Source of the DNA: Methylaequor sp045563055 | GTDB taxonomy: Bacteria > Pseudomonadota > Alphaproteobacteria > Methylaequorales > Methylaequoraceae | NCBI GenBank assembly: GCA_045563055.1 | Contig: JBJKUR010000016.1 | Coordinates: 1 to 64,000 of the forward strand | Length of the DNA: 64,000 nt | Direction: 5' to 3' | Shown: positions 28,877 to 37,677 of the stretch, piece by piece | Layout of the letters: the number at the start of each line of letters is the position of its first letter | Position numbering within the stretch: the first letter of the stretch is position 1 | Program-made: the position numbers and the translations under genes | Notes under the pieces: model-generated | Told to the model about the DNA's origin: nothing | Seen by the model: only the letters and a program-made list of their open reading frames with translations | Database searches by the model: none

Positions 28877-29134
28877 ATGCAGAAGGCAACCCTTATTTTT
28901 ATTTTTATTTTTTTTGCCCATCATTTAAGTCAAGCCAATGATGCAGAACAAAAAGAAAGAAAAATAAAAAAGATTAAAAATGTAAAGACATATTCAGGAC
29001 CAATGGGGATGGGACTTATAAAATCCTTTGAAATTGGAGATGAAAAAAAATGCATTTACAACACAATTAGTGGTCAAGTGAAAGTTAGTTTAGAAAACAA
29101 AATGAAAATATGTCCAAAAAATATTAAAAAATAA
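28877..29134 (+). CDS. Small exported protein with a Cys-pair C-terminal motif
   Basis: From ATG 28877 the 85-residue product has a signal peptide (QKATLIFIFIFFAHHLSQA, cleavage before NDAEQ), a lysine-rich linker and a C-terminal segment KCIYNTISGQVKVSLENKMKICPKNI. The two cysteines flanking a short beta-like stretch resemble small uncharacterised exported proteins of marine bacteria with a related CxYD/CP pattern. An in-frame ATG at 28832 would hide the signal sequence behind 15 extra residues. The function is unknown. Confidence 0.6.
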   Translation: MQKATLIFIFIFFAHHLSQANDAEQKERKIKKIKNVKTYSGPMGMGLIKSFEIGDEKKCIYNTISGQVKVSLENKMKICPKNIKK

Positions 29135-29437
29135 AGCATTATCTATTTTTCTTATTATTTTTTAAGGCTCTATTGATTTTAATCAGTTTAAAGCACTATT
29201 TTTACTTATATTATCAATAATGTATTTAATTAATCTAGTTTCTTCAGAGCCTAGTGCAAGCCATGTTTATTATGTTTTGGACCAAGAGTTATTATATAAT
29301 CCGCAATTTCTATCACTCCAAATTTATATAATTTATTGATTCATGAAAAAGAAATATATAGACTTGGATATATTCAATCTAAGCATTCAATGAAGTCAAG
29401 CATTACAATTAAATTAAATTTAATTATCTAATATACA
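29135..29437. other. Intergenic region of about 300 bp, nothing recognised
   Basis: One 39-codon frame (29220-29339) has no ribosome binding site or recognisable sequence. No RNA fold or terminator with a T-run was seen. Confidence 0.5.
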
Positions 29438-30445
29438 ATGGATCCATGTTCTCAAGCTTTACTAGGAGCTAGTTTATCTTGCTCATTTTCAAAAAAAAAA
29501 GATTTAAGCAAGGCATCAATCTGTGGCTTAGCTGGAGGATTTTTCCCTGATTTAGATATTATAATAAAATCTGAAAATGATCCTCTTCTTTTTTTAGAAT
29601 ACCATAGACATTTTACACATTCACTTTTTTTTGTTCCAATAGGAGGGTTGATAGTTTCTGGAATTTTATATATTTCATTTTTTCGAAAAAAAACATCTTT
29701 CAGTAAAATATATTTATTTAGTTCGTTAGGTATTTTTACACATGGTTTACTTGATGCATGTACAAGTTATGGTACAAGTTTATACTGGCCATTTTCTAAT
29801 GAAAGAGTTTCATGGAATATAATCTCAATAATAGATCCAATCTTTACATTAATTTTGATTCTAGGTTTTATTTTTTGTATTAAGTTAAAATCAAAAATAT
29901 ATTCACAAATAGGGTTTCTTTTTTCGATCGTGTATCTTATGTTAGGCTTATTCAAGCATAATTTAACTTTAGAGTTCGTGAAGAATCTATCTAATGAAAG
30001 AGGACATGAAATCGAAAGATTTTTTTTAAACCCCACCATTGGGAATAATATTCTTTGGAGGAGTATTTATCAGTTTGAAGGGAGCTATTATGTAGATGCT
30101 ATTTATATGCCCTTAATTTCTCCAGCAAAATTTAAAAAAGGAAGTAGTGTAAATAAAATTGATAAAGAAAATCATTTTCAACACATCAAATCTAATTCAC
30201 AACTCATAGTAGATATTGATCGCTTTTCTTTTTTTTCACAGGGTTATATATATTTTCATCCAGATTTTAGAAATGTCATAGCTGATTTAAGATATGGAAC
30301 ACTTCCATTCGATTTAAATTCATTATGGGGAATAGAAATTAATGAAGAAAAACAAGATAGTCATGTTGAATTTAAAAATTTAAGAAATTTTAAAAGTTTT
30401 CATTACAAAGAGTTTTGGGAAATGCTAAAAGGTAATCTTAATTAA
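29438..30445 (+). CDS. YdjM-like (DUF457) membrane-bound metal-dependent hydrolase
   Basis: A 335-residue protein starting MDPCSQALLGASL with the conserved GGFFPDLDIII and HRHFTHSLFF (Asp and His metal ligands in the family), followed by several transmembrane helices and GLLDACTSYGT. A soluble C-terminal domain of about 140 residues follows. The family is annotated as inner-membrane metal-dependent hydrolase; physiological substrates are poorly known. It stands alone with 79 bp to the next gene. Confidence 0.85.
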   Translation: MDPCSQALLGASLSCSFSKKKDLSKASICGLAGGFFPDLDIIIKSENDPLLFLEYHRHFTHSLFFVPIGGLIVSGILYISFFRKKTSFSKIYLFSSLGIFTHGLLDACTSYGTSLYWPFSNERVSWNIISIIDPIFTLILILGFIFCIKLKSKIYSQIGFLFSIVYLMLGLFKHNLTLEFVKNLSNERGHEIERFFLNPTIGNNILWRSIYQFEGSYYVDAIYMPLISPAKFKKGSSVNKIDKENHFQHIKSNSQLIVDIDRFSFFSQGYIYFHPDFRNVIADLRYGTLPFDLNSLWGIEINEEKQDSHVEFKNLRNFKSFHYKEFWEMLKGNLN

Positions 30446-30524
30446 AAATATTTATCCAAGGCTAAATGTTTTTACTTGTATGCAATTACAATTTTAATTA
30501 TATATTCAATAAAGTCGATATCAG

Positions 30525-31115
30525 ATGATTAAATTTACAGTATTTTTTTTCTCTATTCTAATTATTTTAGAATACACAACACCTCTTGCTTTACCCAAAT
30601 GTAATGGTAATTATGAAAATCATTGTACTGGGACAGTTATTCATAAAAACGGAGAAAAATACGTTGGTGAAATTGAAAATTTTCAATACCATGGCAAAGG
30701 ATCATATCTTTTTTTAAATGGAAATACATATGTTGGCGATTTTAAAAATGGAATTCAAGAAGGTCAGGGGATATTTACTTATTCTAATGGAGACAAATAT
30801 GTAGGAGGTTTCAAAAAAGGTTTGTACCATGGAAAAGGAAAAGCAATATTCTCAGATGGAGAAATGTATGAAGGTGATTACATAGATGATCTTCCACATG
30901 GCAAAGGAATTCAGACATTTGTTGCTGGTGACCAATATACTGGAGAGTTTGTAGATGGAATAAGGTCTGGTTATGGTATATTCACCTTTTCTAATGGAGA
31001 CGAATACGTAGGTCAATTTAAAAATAACATGTTTAATGGAAATGGCACTCTTAAGTTTTCTGATGGAAAAACTCAAGAAGGCGTCTTTGTAGATCATATA
31101 TTTCAGAATGAATGA
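30525..31115 (+). CDS. Exported MORN-repeat protein
   Basis: A 196-residue protein with an N-terminal signal sequence (IKFTVFFFSILIILEYTTPLALP) and about seven tandem MORN units of 23 residues (pattern YVGEF-x-GxxHGKGxFxxxxGxx). MORN repeats form an elongated beta-hairpin sheet used for lipid or protein contacts; in bacteria exported forms are usually uncharacterised. No repeat is broken. Confidence 0.88.
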   Translation: MIKFTVFFFSILIILEYTTPLALPKCNGNYENHCTGTVIHKNGEKYVGEIENFQYHGKGSYLFLNGNTYVGDFKNGIQEGQGIFTYSNGDKYVGGFKKGLYHGKGKAIFSDGEMYEGDYIDDLPHGKGIQTFVAGDQYTGEFVDGIRSGYGIFTFSNGDEYVGQFKNNMFNGNGTLKFSDGKTQEGVFVDHIFQNE

Positions 31116-31204
31116 AAAGTTGATTGACTATAAATTCAAAAGTGATCTTATAAATTAAATGCGTTTAATTAACCTATTTTTTTATCTTCTTTGTATATCT
31201 AATA

Positions 31205-31516
31205 TTGATGAAGTCAAAGAAAAGCTCCTACTTTGTAAAAATGATTAAACGTAAGAAACCTGAAATAGTTAGGACTAATAGTTACAAAATAGACTTTTGG
31301 CGTTGGCTTGGCTTTTTACTGGCTGTTATAGGTGCTTATATCCTAGGTAATGCAGATTTAAAGTCACAGTGGTTAGGATGGTCAATATGTACAATATCTT
31401 GTCTAATATGGATCATGATGGGTGTAAAAGATAAGGATGTTCCAAGAACATTAATGGAAGTTATGTATTTTGTAATTGGAGCAAGGGCGATCTTTAATTG
31501 GTCTACTTTCGCTTAA
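31205..31516 (+). CDS. Small inner-membrane protein of unknown function
   Basis: 103 residues with a positively charged N-terminus and two to three hydrophobic helices (FWRWLGFLLAVIGAYILG, WSICTISCLIWIMMG, a third weaker near the end). I recognise no domain. The first ATG may not be the true start; ATG 31241 (MIKRKKPEIVRTN) is a good alternative. It converges on the DUF1826 gene. Confidence 0.6.
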   Translation: MMKSKKSSYFVKMIKRKKPEIVRTNSYKIDFWRWLGFLLAVIGAYILGNADLKSQWLGWSICTISCLIWIMMGVKDKDVPRTLMEVMYFVIGARAIFNWSTFA

Positions 31517-31541
31517 CAAAATTACTAGATCACTTTTTGTT

Positions 31542-32186
31542 TTATCTAGCAATGCTATTGAATTGAATAATCTGCTCTAAAAATGATGGATGGTCAAGTC
31601 TCATTAAAATGGATGAAATCTTCTTTAATGCTGAATCAGGTGTTCGGTGAAGGATGCCATTCTCACCGCCACGAAATATTGAGATATCCCATTCATTTAC
31701 ATACTTAATTAAGGATTTATCTTTTATGATTTCATCATTCGACTTTCCTTGAGTAAATGCTTTTCGGTTAGCAGCGTTATCAGGTAATATTTCTGTTCCA
31801 TTACCTGTGTATGTAACTAGTAATCTAAAATTCACCATGTCAACATGAAATCTTTTGCATCCTCTTTCAGATCCAAGCCAAAAACTAATTCTTTTTTTTT
31901 TTTGAAATGAGCAAAACATTTTACATATTCGACTCATATCATCTAACCAATGATTATAAAATAAACTTAGTTTGATTTTTTTTTTTAATTGATTTTCAAT
32001 TAATTCATCAATGTCCTTTTTTGCATTTTTTTCATTAACAAACCCTGAGATAGAAAATGGAGATGAAGAAAATATTGAAAAGAACGCTCTTGATTCACTC
32101 GGAGTTTCTCGACTTAAAATTCCTACTTGATGAGTTTTATTGTGAAAATCTTTAAAAGAATTTTCATCCTTTAAATAATATATCAT
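31542..32186 (-). CDS. DUF1826 protein of a zinc-starvation operon
   Basis: A 214-residue protein with the DUF1826 marks FHVDMVNFRLLVTYTGNGTEIL (HxD and TYxGxGTE) and a late GILHRTP. DUF1826 genes recur in Zur regulons beside TonB receptors and MerC-like genes, and that is the arrangement here. The biochemical role is unknown. It is the last gene of the operon, 3 bp after the MerC-like gene. Confidence 0.8.
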   Translation of the reverse strand: MIYYLKDENSFKDFHNKTHQVGILSRETPSESRAFFSIFSSSPFSISGFVNEKNAKKDIDELIENQLKKKIKLSLFYNHWLDDMSRICKMFCSFQKKKRISFWLGSERGCKRFHVDMVNFRLLVTYTGNGTEILPDNAANRKAFTQGKSNDEIIKDKSLIKYVNEWDISIFRGGENGILHRTPDSALKKISSILMRLDHPSFLEQIIQFNSIAR

Positions 32187-32189
32187 TGA

Positions 32190-32564
32190 TTAAAAAACAA
32201 TTTCAGATAGAAAAAAAGCACCATTTACCGCATAAAGAAAACTAGCTAAGAACATGTTCAATTTTATTTTTTTGTTACTAGAATTGCATTCGTATTTACT
32301 ACAACAAATATCTTCATCTTCATTGGTACAATTAGTTCTTCTTTTATAAATTTCTGCTGAAATAAACATCATAAAAATCAGAGTTGTTAAAGCAAAAAGA
32401 TATACTTCATAAGATTCAAATATTTCTAATTTGTCTGTAAGTGTTTCAAAGAAAGAAAAACTTGTTAGTAAAGAACTTAATCCAATTATAGTTGGTATGC
32501 CACAACATAAAAGATGTGTAAAATTACTGTAAACTAATGCATAAGAAGAATAGTATCTAAACAT
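32190..32564 (-). CDS. MerC-like membrane protein of a zinc-starvation operon
   Basis: A 124-residue protein with about four hydrophobic helices, an N-terminal SNFTHLLCCGIP (vicinal cysteines of MerC/MerT-type helix 1) and a Cys-rich cytoplasmic loop (RRTNCTNEDEDICCSKYEC). MerC-domain proteins move or bind soft metals. Its place between a ZnuD-like receptor and DUF1826 suggests zinc handling instead of mercury resistance. It begins 6 bp after the receptor gene. Confidence 0.8.
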   Translation of the reverse strand: MFRYYSSYALVYSNFTHLLCCGIPTIIGLSSLLTSFSFFETLTDKLEIFESYEVYLFALTTLIFMMFISAEIYKRRTNCTNEDEDICCSKYECNSSNKKIKLNMFLASFLYAVNGAFFLSEIVF

Positions 32565-32570
32565 TTGTAA

Positions 32571-34539
32571 CTAATAAAATAATTTTAAATTAAACATAAA
32601 AGATCTTCCAGGAAGTTGAACATTGGCTTTTTTCGACTCTAAGTGATCTCTTCCAACAGTATCTAATAAATTAGAAGCAACTAACATTAAATGACCGGAA
32701 ACATTAGAATAAGAAAAATCTCGGGTAAGATCAAAGTCTAACCTAGAATGTCCTCCTGTTCTTGTTTGAAATGGACCAACAAACTCTTTATCAAAATAAT
32801 GATAGTAGTTTAGATTTGTATCCCAATCTTCGTTAATTAGTTGCAAACCAGCATTTATTTTGGATTGAGGTATTCTTGATATAGCTTTATCATTGGATGT
32901 TCTATATCCTTTTAAAAAATCAATCATAATACTCGTAATAAAGTCAAAATCATTGAACTTGGCAATGCCGTATTGTCCGCTTAACTCGGCACCTGTAAAA
33001 ATTGCATTATATTGGTCGTGAACAACATTATTAAAATCCTCTCCTTCTACTTCTACCGTAATTCCATCTCTATCTGCAGCTATAAAATCGTTAATATAAT
33101 TATAGTAGGTTTCAAATTTGAATTTGTCTACATTCTTTCCATAATTATATCCTAATGAAAAATTATACGAGCTCTCTACATTTAAATTTTGATCCCCATT
33201 CTCAAAATTCTCCAAAGCATGATGTGGTCCGTTAGCATATAATTCAACTGGATTTGGCGCTCTTTGAGTAAAATCGAAACCAGCATAAACTGTATTATTT
33301 AAAATAACCTCTTTTTTGATTGTTGAAGAAAAAGCACCAGGAAAAAAAACCATTTTCATTATTTGTATTTTTCAAATTTACTGATTCAACTCTACCTCCA
33401 ATATCAAGATCAAAAGAATCAAAATTCAAATTTTCTAAAATGAAGAATGCAAAACTATTTGTCTTAGTTCTCTCTAGATGTCCTTCTTCATCACCCAACG
33501 CTCCTTGGTCTTTGTTTTGAAAATGAAAGCCTAATAATCCATTCGAATTTTGACTTATTAATGATTTATGATTGAAAGAAGTTTTAAACTCGTAGGCATC
33601 ATTAAAAAAAGTAATATTATGATTTTTTCCAACTGTCGTTCTTTCTGCATGATTGTATTCGGATGCTGTTCCTTCAAGATTAAACTTTTCTATGAAACTA
33701 TTTCCCAGTGAAACTGATGATTTAAAGGTGAATGTATTCCTCGTTGGATTTAATGATGTAATGTTTTCTTCTCCCTCAGGGCCAGGAAGAAAATATACAG
33801 CCTCTAATTTATCAACTGAAAAACCAAAATAATTGTCCCCATCATTATATGTGAGACCTACTCCCCCAGATGTCATAAATTTAGATGAATTTGCTTGTTT
33901 AGAATCTGTATTTGCAAGATCGTAAGCACCTGAACTTAAAAAACTGCCTGATCCTCTCACGGTAAAGTTACTTATGGACTTTCCTAATTTTAGAGCTGTC
34001 TTTAATTCACCTCCAGAAGTTTGGTAACCGAAATCTGCTTCGATATTTTGAGCGGTAATCAAATTATCAACGTTTATCAGAGGATTTATGATATTTACAA
34101 CACCACCAAAACCATTATTGCCATACAGGAGAGTCCCTGATCCTTTGATAATTTCAATTTTATCAATAAGCATAGGGTCATAGCCTACAATATGATCTTC
34201 ACCAAATTCCGATACATCACTTAAAGACCCACTATTTTGTAAAATTTTGACTCGTGAATTTGACATGCCTCTAATTATTGGACGGGTTGCATTTCCAAGT
34301 CCTTGAGATGAAATACCTGGCAAATCTTTTAGCATATTTCCAATAGAGTATTGTTTTTTGGACTCAACATCATGAGCCTCAAACAAAATATTACCTCTAT
34401 CACTTTCAAAATTCGCTGAAGGTTTTATTTTAGATGTAATAAAAACATCAGGAGCTGTAAAAATTGATTCAAGTTTTTCTGCATTTGATACATTTGTTAA
34501 TGCAAATAGTAAGAAAAATAATGTGATTGTTGATTTCAT
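32571..34539 (-). pseudogene. ZnuD-like TonB-dependent receptor, split by a one-base frameshift
   Basis: Two frames join into one receptor of about 655 residues if one base is removed. The first part (from 34539) has a signal peptide ending SNA, a plug domain (RPIIRGMSNSRVKILQ, GSGTLLYGNNGFGGVVNI) and early beta-strands. It runs out of frame in an 8-A run on the plus strand (33342-33349), and the second frame continues with FFPGAFS and FTQRAPNPVELYANGPHHA to a C-terminal LKLFY. With 7 instead of 8 bases the join is seamless (ENGFFPGAF). The RAP-x-ELYANGPH segment resembles zinc receptors of the ZnuD type. It is either a sequence error, phase variation or recent inactivation. Start chosen by GAGGT six bases before the ATG. 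Confidence 0.85.
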
Positions 34540-34584
34540 TCAAACCTCTATTTCATTCAAAATTATTAGAATTATCTACTGTAG

Positions 34585-34615
34585 TGTTATATTATAACAG
34601 CAGATGGTCTGTCAA
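34585..34615 (-). promoter_or_regulatory. Zur box overlapping the promoter of the TonB receptor operon
   Basis: TGTTATATTATAACA (34585-34599) is a perfect 7-bp inverted repeat around one base and equals the core of the proteobacterial Zur operator TGTTATA-N-TATAACA. On the minus strand a consensus -35 TTGACA (34610-34615) and a -10 TATAAC (34586-34591) are 18 bp apart. Zur would therefore cover the -10 and repress the receptor-MerC-DUF1826 operon when zinc is sufficient. The start codon is 45 bp away. Confidence 0.85.
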
Positions 34616-34748
34616 CATTAATATCATGTCAAGCTTAATAAACATAATGAGCTTGAAAATTTCAATTATTATAACAATTTTTATTAAGTTTATTGAAGAT
34701 GATTTTTAGAGAGGAATCTAAAAAGCTTGCAAGGTGTTAAATGGTTTC

Positions 34749-34775
34749 AAAAAAAAACCTGACAAATTTGTCAGG
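34749..34775 (-). terminator. Rho-independent terminator of pqqA copy 1
   Basis: The 18-bp perfect palindrome CCTGACAAATTTGTCAGG (34758-34775) is followed on the minus strand by a run of nine T. It lies about 30 bp after the pqqA stop and isolates that gene from the TonB receptor downstream. Confidence 0.85.
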
Positions 34776-34806
34776 CTTTTAAAGAAATCTTTTGTTTAAT
34801 CTAAAA

Positions 34807-34884
34807 TTACTTCTCAGCACAAGCATAAGAATTGATTTCAAGACCAACAGAGATTTCAGAGATCATAGGTTTTGTCCAAGCCAT
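34807..34884 (-). CDS. pqqA: PqqA precursor peptide, copy 1 (orphan)
   Basis: A 25-codon gene missed by length filters. The peptide begins Met-Ala-Trp and has SEISVGLEINSY followed by ACAEK. The Glu and Tyr in E-INS-Y are the pair joined by PqqE to build the cofactor pyrroloquinoline quinone, and the SEI-x-VG-x-E-xx-SY frame matches methylotroph-type PqqA. AAAGGA lies about eight bases before the ATG, and a strong terminator follows. No pqqB, C, D or E gene is in the window. A second gene at 49243-49320 encodes an identical peptide with four synonymous differences and another stop codon. Translation is thus under selection. Confidence 0.88.
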   Translation of the reverse strand: MAWTKPMISEISVGLEINSYACAEK

Positions 34885-35040
34885 TTTTAAATCCTTTGTA
34901 AATTTATATTACACTAACATTAATATCCTAGTCTTAACGAATACTGAGTTAAATATTCATTTGTTGTTTATATTATATTTTGAATAGAAAGGTTAAAGAT
35001 AATTGAAAATATTAATATGTATTTTTAAAAGTTAATAAAA

Positions 35041-36417
35041 TTAGGGTTTGTATAGATGATTATCAAATAAAAAATTAAGGCATTTGGGAGAAAGGTGAAT
35101 CTTATCGCACATATGAAGGTTATTATTTTCTCCATACTCGTTAGATGTTAAATCTAAAACATCAAGAAAAAAAGAACCTCTTGATAGAACTTCTTTTTTT
35201 AAACACGCGTTGAATGTTTTAATTATTTCAATTCTCTTTAAATCTAACTCATCACGCAATTTATTAATAATCAATGGTGCTGGAGTTCCAAAGTAGTATC
35301 TTGTAGAGTAATTTTGAGCAAGACTTTCCTCCATATAATTTAAATAATTAATAACGGTTTTTTCACAAACTTCTGCAATATCTTTACTATTTTTTATTAC
35401 ATAAGAAAGTATTCCTTGGTCTTTTCTGCAATCTATTTCTCCGAAAGAAACGAACACTTCATCGCTATAGTTGTGATTTTTCATTTGCTGAGTTAATGAA
35501 TCTTTCCATTGATTATTTTTATTAATAGCAAAATGCCATGCTTTGCCACCTGTTATTAAAACAGGTTGAATCTTTCTTAAATTTGATGAAATACGTAATG
35601 TTTGATGAGAAAATGAAAGACAGTGACTTTCCCCAATATGTGGGATTTTTTTTAATTTTGAAACATTCTTCTCAAGTTGAGGAAAAAGACGTGAAATAAA
35701 ATGAGAAAAAGTTAATATATGATTTTTAGTTTTTTTATTTATAATAGTATTTATTGCACCTTGATCTAATAAGGTGTTAGTTTTATTCATATTCAACAAA
35801 GTGTTGGGTAAATCTCCAAGTAATAAGTAAGCTATTGTAATCATTAATGATACGACCAATCTGTCTCCTTGAGAAATTATCTCTAGTTTGAGTGTAGCTT
35901 GTGATAAATCAATTAATTCCTTTAGTTTTCCAAGATCCATTAATATATTATTAAGGATATAATGTGCTTCTACCAAGTGAGTTTTAAGTTCAATCGCTCT
36001 TCGTGAAGATATCTCTGCTTCTTTTAACTTACCAATATCTTTTAAAATGGTTGCTAGATTATAGTGTACTTCTGCTAAATCAGGTTTATATTTAATTACT
36101 TTACGAGCAATTTTTTCTGCTTCTTGTAATTTATTAAGTTCTCTCAATAAAACTGAGAGATTATAACTAGCAAATATGTTTTGAGGTTCTAACTCAATTG
36201 CTCTACGTATTAATATTTCAGCTTCACGTCGTTTGCCAGATTGCCTTAATATCAAACCGTAATAATGAAAAACTCTTGGATCATTGAGTCCTTTATCAAT
36301 AATTAATTTATAATTTTTAACTGCCTCTGAAATGTTTCCCTTTTCATGAAAAGTTATAGCTTTATTTATCAACTCTTTTTCAAGTAATTTTAAATTTTCA
36401 GTATTTTTTTCATTCAT
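35041..36417 (-). CDS. TPR protein fused to an SGNH-like hydrolase domain
   Basis: 458 residues. The first about 190 form four to five TPR units (for example AEILIRRAIELEPQN, AEKIARKVIKYKPDLAEVHYNLATILKDIGKLKEAE). The C-terminal half has blocks resembling an SGNH/GSCFA hydrolase: IGESHCLSFSH, a central FGEIDCR and a terminal DKIHLSP with the Asp-x-x-His spacing. No signal peptide is present. A role in modifying or carrying a polysaccharide or peptide is conceivable but not shown. It is divergent from the DUF6279-like lipoprotein gene. Confidence 0.75.
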   Translation of the reverse strand: MNEKNTENLKLLEKELINKAITFHEKGNISEAVKNYKLIIDKGLNDPRVFHYYGLILRQSGKRREAEILIRRAIELEPQNIFASYNLSVLLRELNKLQEAEKIARKVIKYKPDLAEVHYNLATILKDIGKLKEAEISSRRAIELKTHLVEAHYILNNILMDLGKLKELIDLSQATLKLEIISQGDRLVVSLMITIAYLLLGDLPNTLLNMNKTNTLLDQGAINTIINKKTKNHILTFSHFISRLFPQLEKNVSKLKKIPHIGESHCLSFSHQTLRISSNLRKIQPVLITGGKAWHFAINKNNQWKDSLTQQMKNHNYSDEVFVSFGEIDCRKDQGILSYVIKNSKDIAEVCEKTVINYLNYMEESLAQNYSTRYYFGTPAPLIINKLRDELDLKRIEIIKTFNACLKKEVLSRGSFFLDVLDLTSNEYGENNNLHMCDKIHLSPKCLNFLFDNHLYKP

Positions 36418-36536
36418 TTTTATTTAAAATCTCCCAATAGATTAGCTCACCTATAAGAATCATGGCAAATAAAATACTCCGTTAAATACCAAATGTTCTA
36501 GAACTTCCATATATTATAGCTATTATCTAAAATGCC

Positions 36537-37418
36537 ATGACAAAATCTAGCTTAATATTTTTTTTTTTTCATCGATATATTAATTATACTGGGATTTTAG
36601 TAATCCTTTTTACAGTCTTAACGGCTTGTTCAAATACAAAGTTTATCTACACATTTGCGCAAAAATTTATAAGGGATGAGATTAGTTATTTTGTTGATTT
36701 AAATAAAGAGGAGGAGGTCTTTCTTAACCAGCAGGTGTCTAAGATGATTACCTGGCATCAAAAATCCATGTTACCAAGTTACGCAGCATATATGATTGAT
36801 ATTGCAGATAAGCTGGAATTGGATAAGTATAGTAGTGCTGATATTGCCGTGATGATTGCATACGGACGCTCTCTGATCGAAGAAACCGTGATTGGTTTAA
36901 CACCATATGCTTCACAATTCCTTATTCGACACCAAACAGTTGATGACATCCAATTCATTAAACAAAGAATGGTAAAACGATACCAAAAGCGCCTAGAAGA
37001 AATTTCGAAACCTCCGGAAGTAAGGTATGAAGATCGACTGAATCGATTAATGTCTAATTTTGAAAGATTTTTTGGTGAACTTAGCGACACACAAATTATT
37101 CTGCTTGAAACTTACGCTCTTGCTACCCTGGATGATTCTAAGGTTCGCTTGTACAATAGGAAAATGCGACAAAAGGTATTTATCAAGTTTCTTAGCACTC
37201 AACCGACTCAGGAGGAGCTAATGAACTACCTGAACAAGCTTCTATTAAATGGACATGAAATTATTAATCCAACTTATCACGATTTTTCAGAAGCCTCGCT
37301 AAAGCGATTTCAAGAGTTACTAGCTAGCATACTTTTAATTTCTTCGGAAAAACAGCAAGAAAGTATTATCGTTAATCTCCGTAGGTATGCAGATGATTTT
37401 ATAGCTGTTTCCAGATAA
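36537..37418 (+). CDS. DUF6279-like lipoprotein, copy 1
   Basis: 293 residues with an N-terminal hydrophobic segment and lipobox LTAC (Cys about residue 31), so it should be lipid-anchored. The mature part is helical and charged, with WHQKSMLPSYAAYM and GLTPYASQFLIRHQT. A diverged paralogue at 60554-61429 shares the lipobox, the WH-x(4)-LP-x-YA pattern and the GLTPYAS-x-FLIRHQT block. This resembles the DUF6279 lipoprotein family, whose function is unknown. The base composition is somewhat less AT-biased than nearby genes. Confidence 0.75.
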   Translation: MTKSSLIFFFFHRYINYTGILVILFTVLTACSNTKFIYTFAQKFIRDEISYFVDLNKEEEVFLNQQVSKMITWHQKSMLPSYAAYMIDIADKLELDKYSSADIAVMIAYGRSLIEETVIGLTPYASQFLIRHQTVDDIQFIKQRMVKRYQKRLEEISKPPEVRYEDRLNRLMSNFERFFGELSDTQIILLETYALATLDDSKVRLYNRKMRQKVFIKFLSTQPTQEELMNYLNKLLLNGHEIINPTYHDFSEASLKRFQELLASILLISSEKQQESIIVNLRRYADDFIAVSR

Positions 37419-37508
37419 TAGAAAAGAAACAGGTAAACTTAGTGTATGCAATAAGTAAATTCTTTGTAAATTAAATTACATAAATATTTAAAATTTAATG
37501 CCATTCAA

Positions 37509-37543
37509 ATTCTCAAAAAGGTCCTTCTTTCTTATTTGAGAAT
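37509..37543. other. Stem-loop after the lipoprotein gene
   Basis: ATTCTCAAA and TTTGAGAAT form a perfect 9-bp stem around a 17-base loop that itself contains AAGGTCCTT. There is no T-run, so a terminator role is uncertain. It lies about 90 bp after the lipoprotein stop. Confidence 0.35.
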
Positions 37544-37677
37544 CTCAACTTTACTAACTTTTATTATAAAGAGATGTCTATATAAATTACGACGAATTTT
37601 AGTTTTTAAATAAATATTTTTTTTAACTTGCTTATTTTTGTTTCACATGAACAAAGTGCATTTTAAATATATTGAAA

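Noticed and set aside
31159..31248. A 30-codon frame overlapping the small membrane protein start
   Set aside because: No ribosome binding site or recognisable sequence and it overlaps a better frame.
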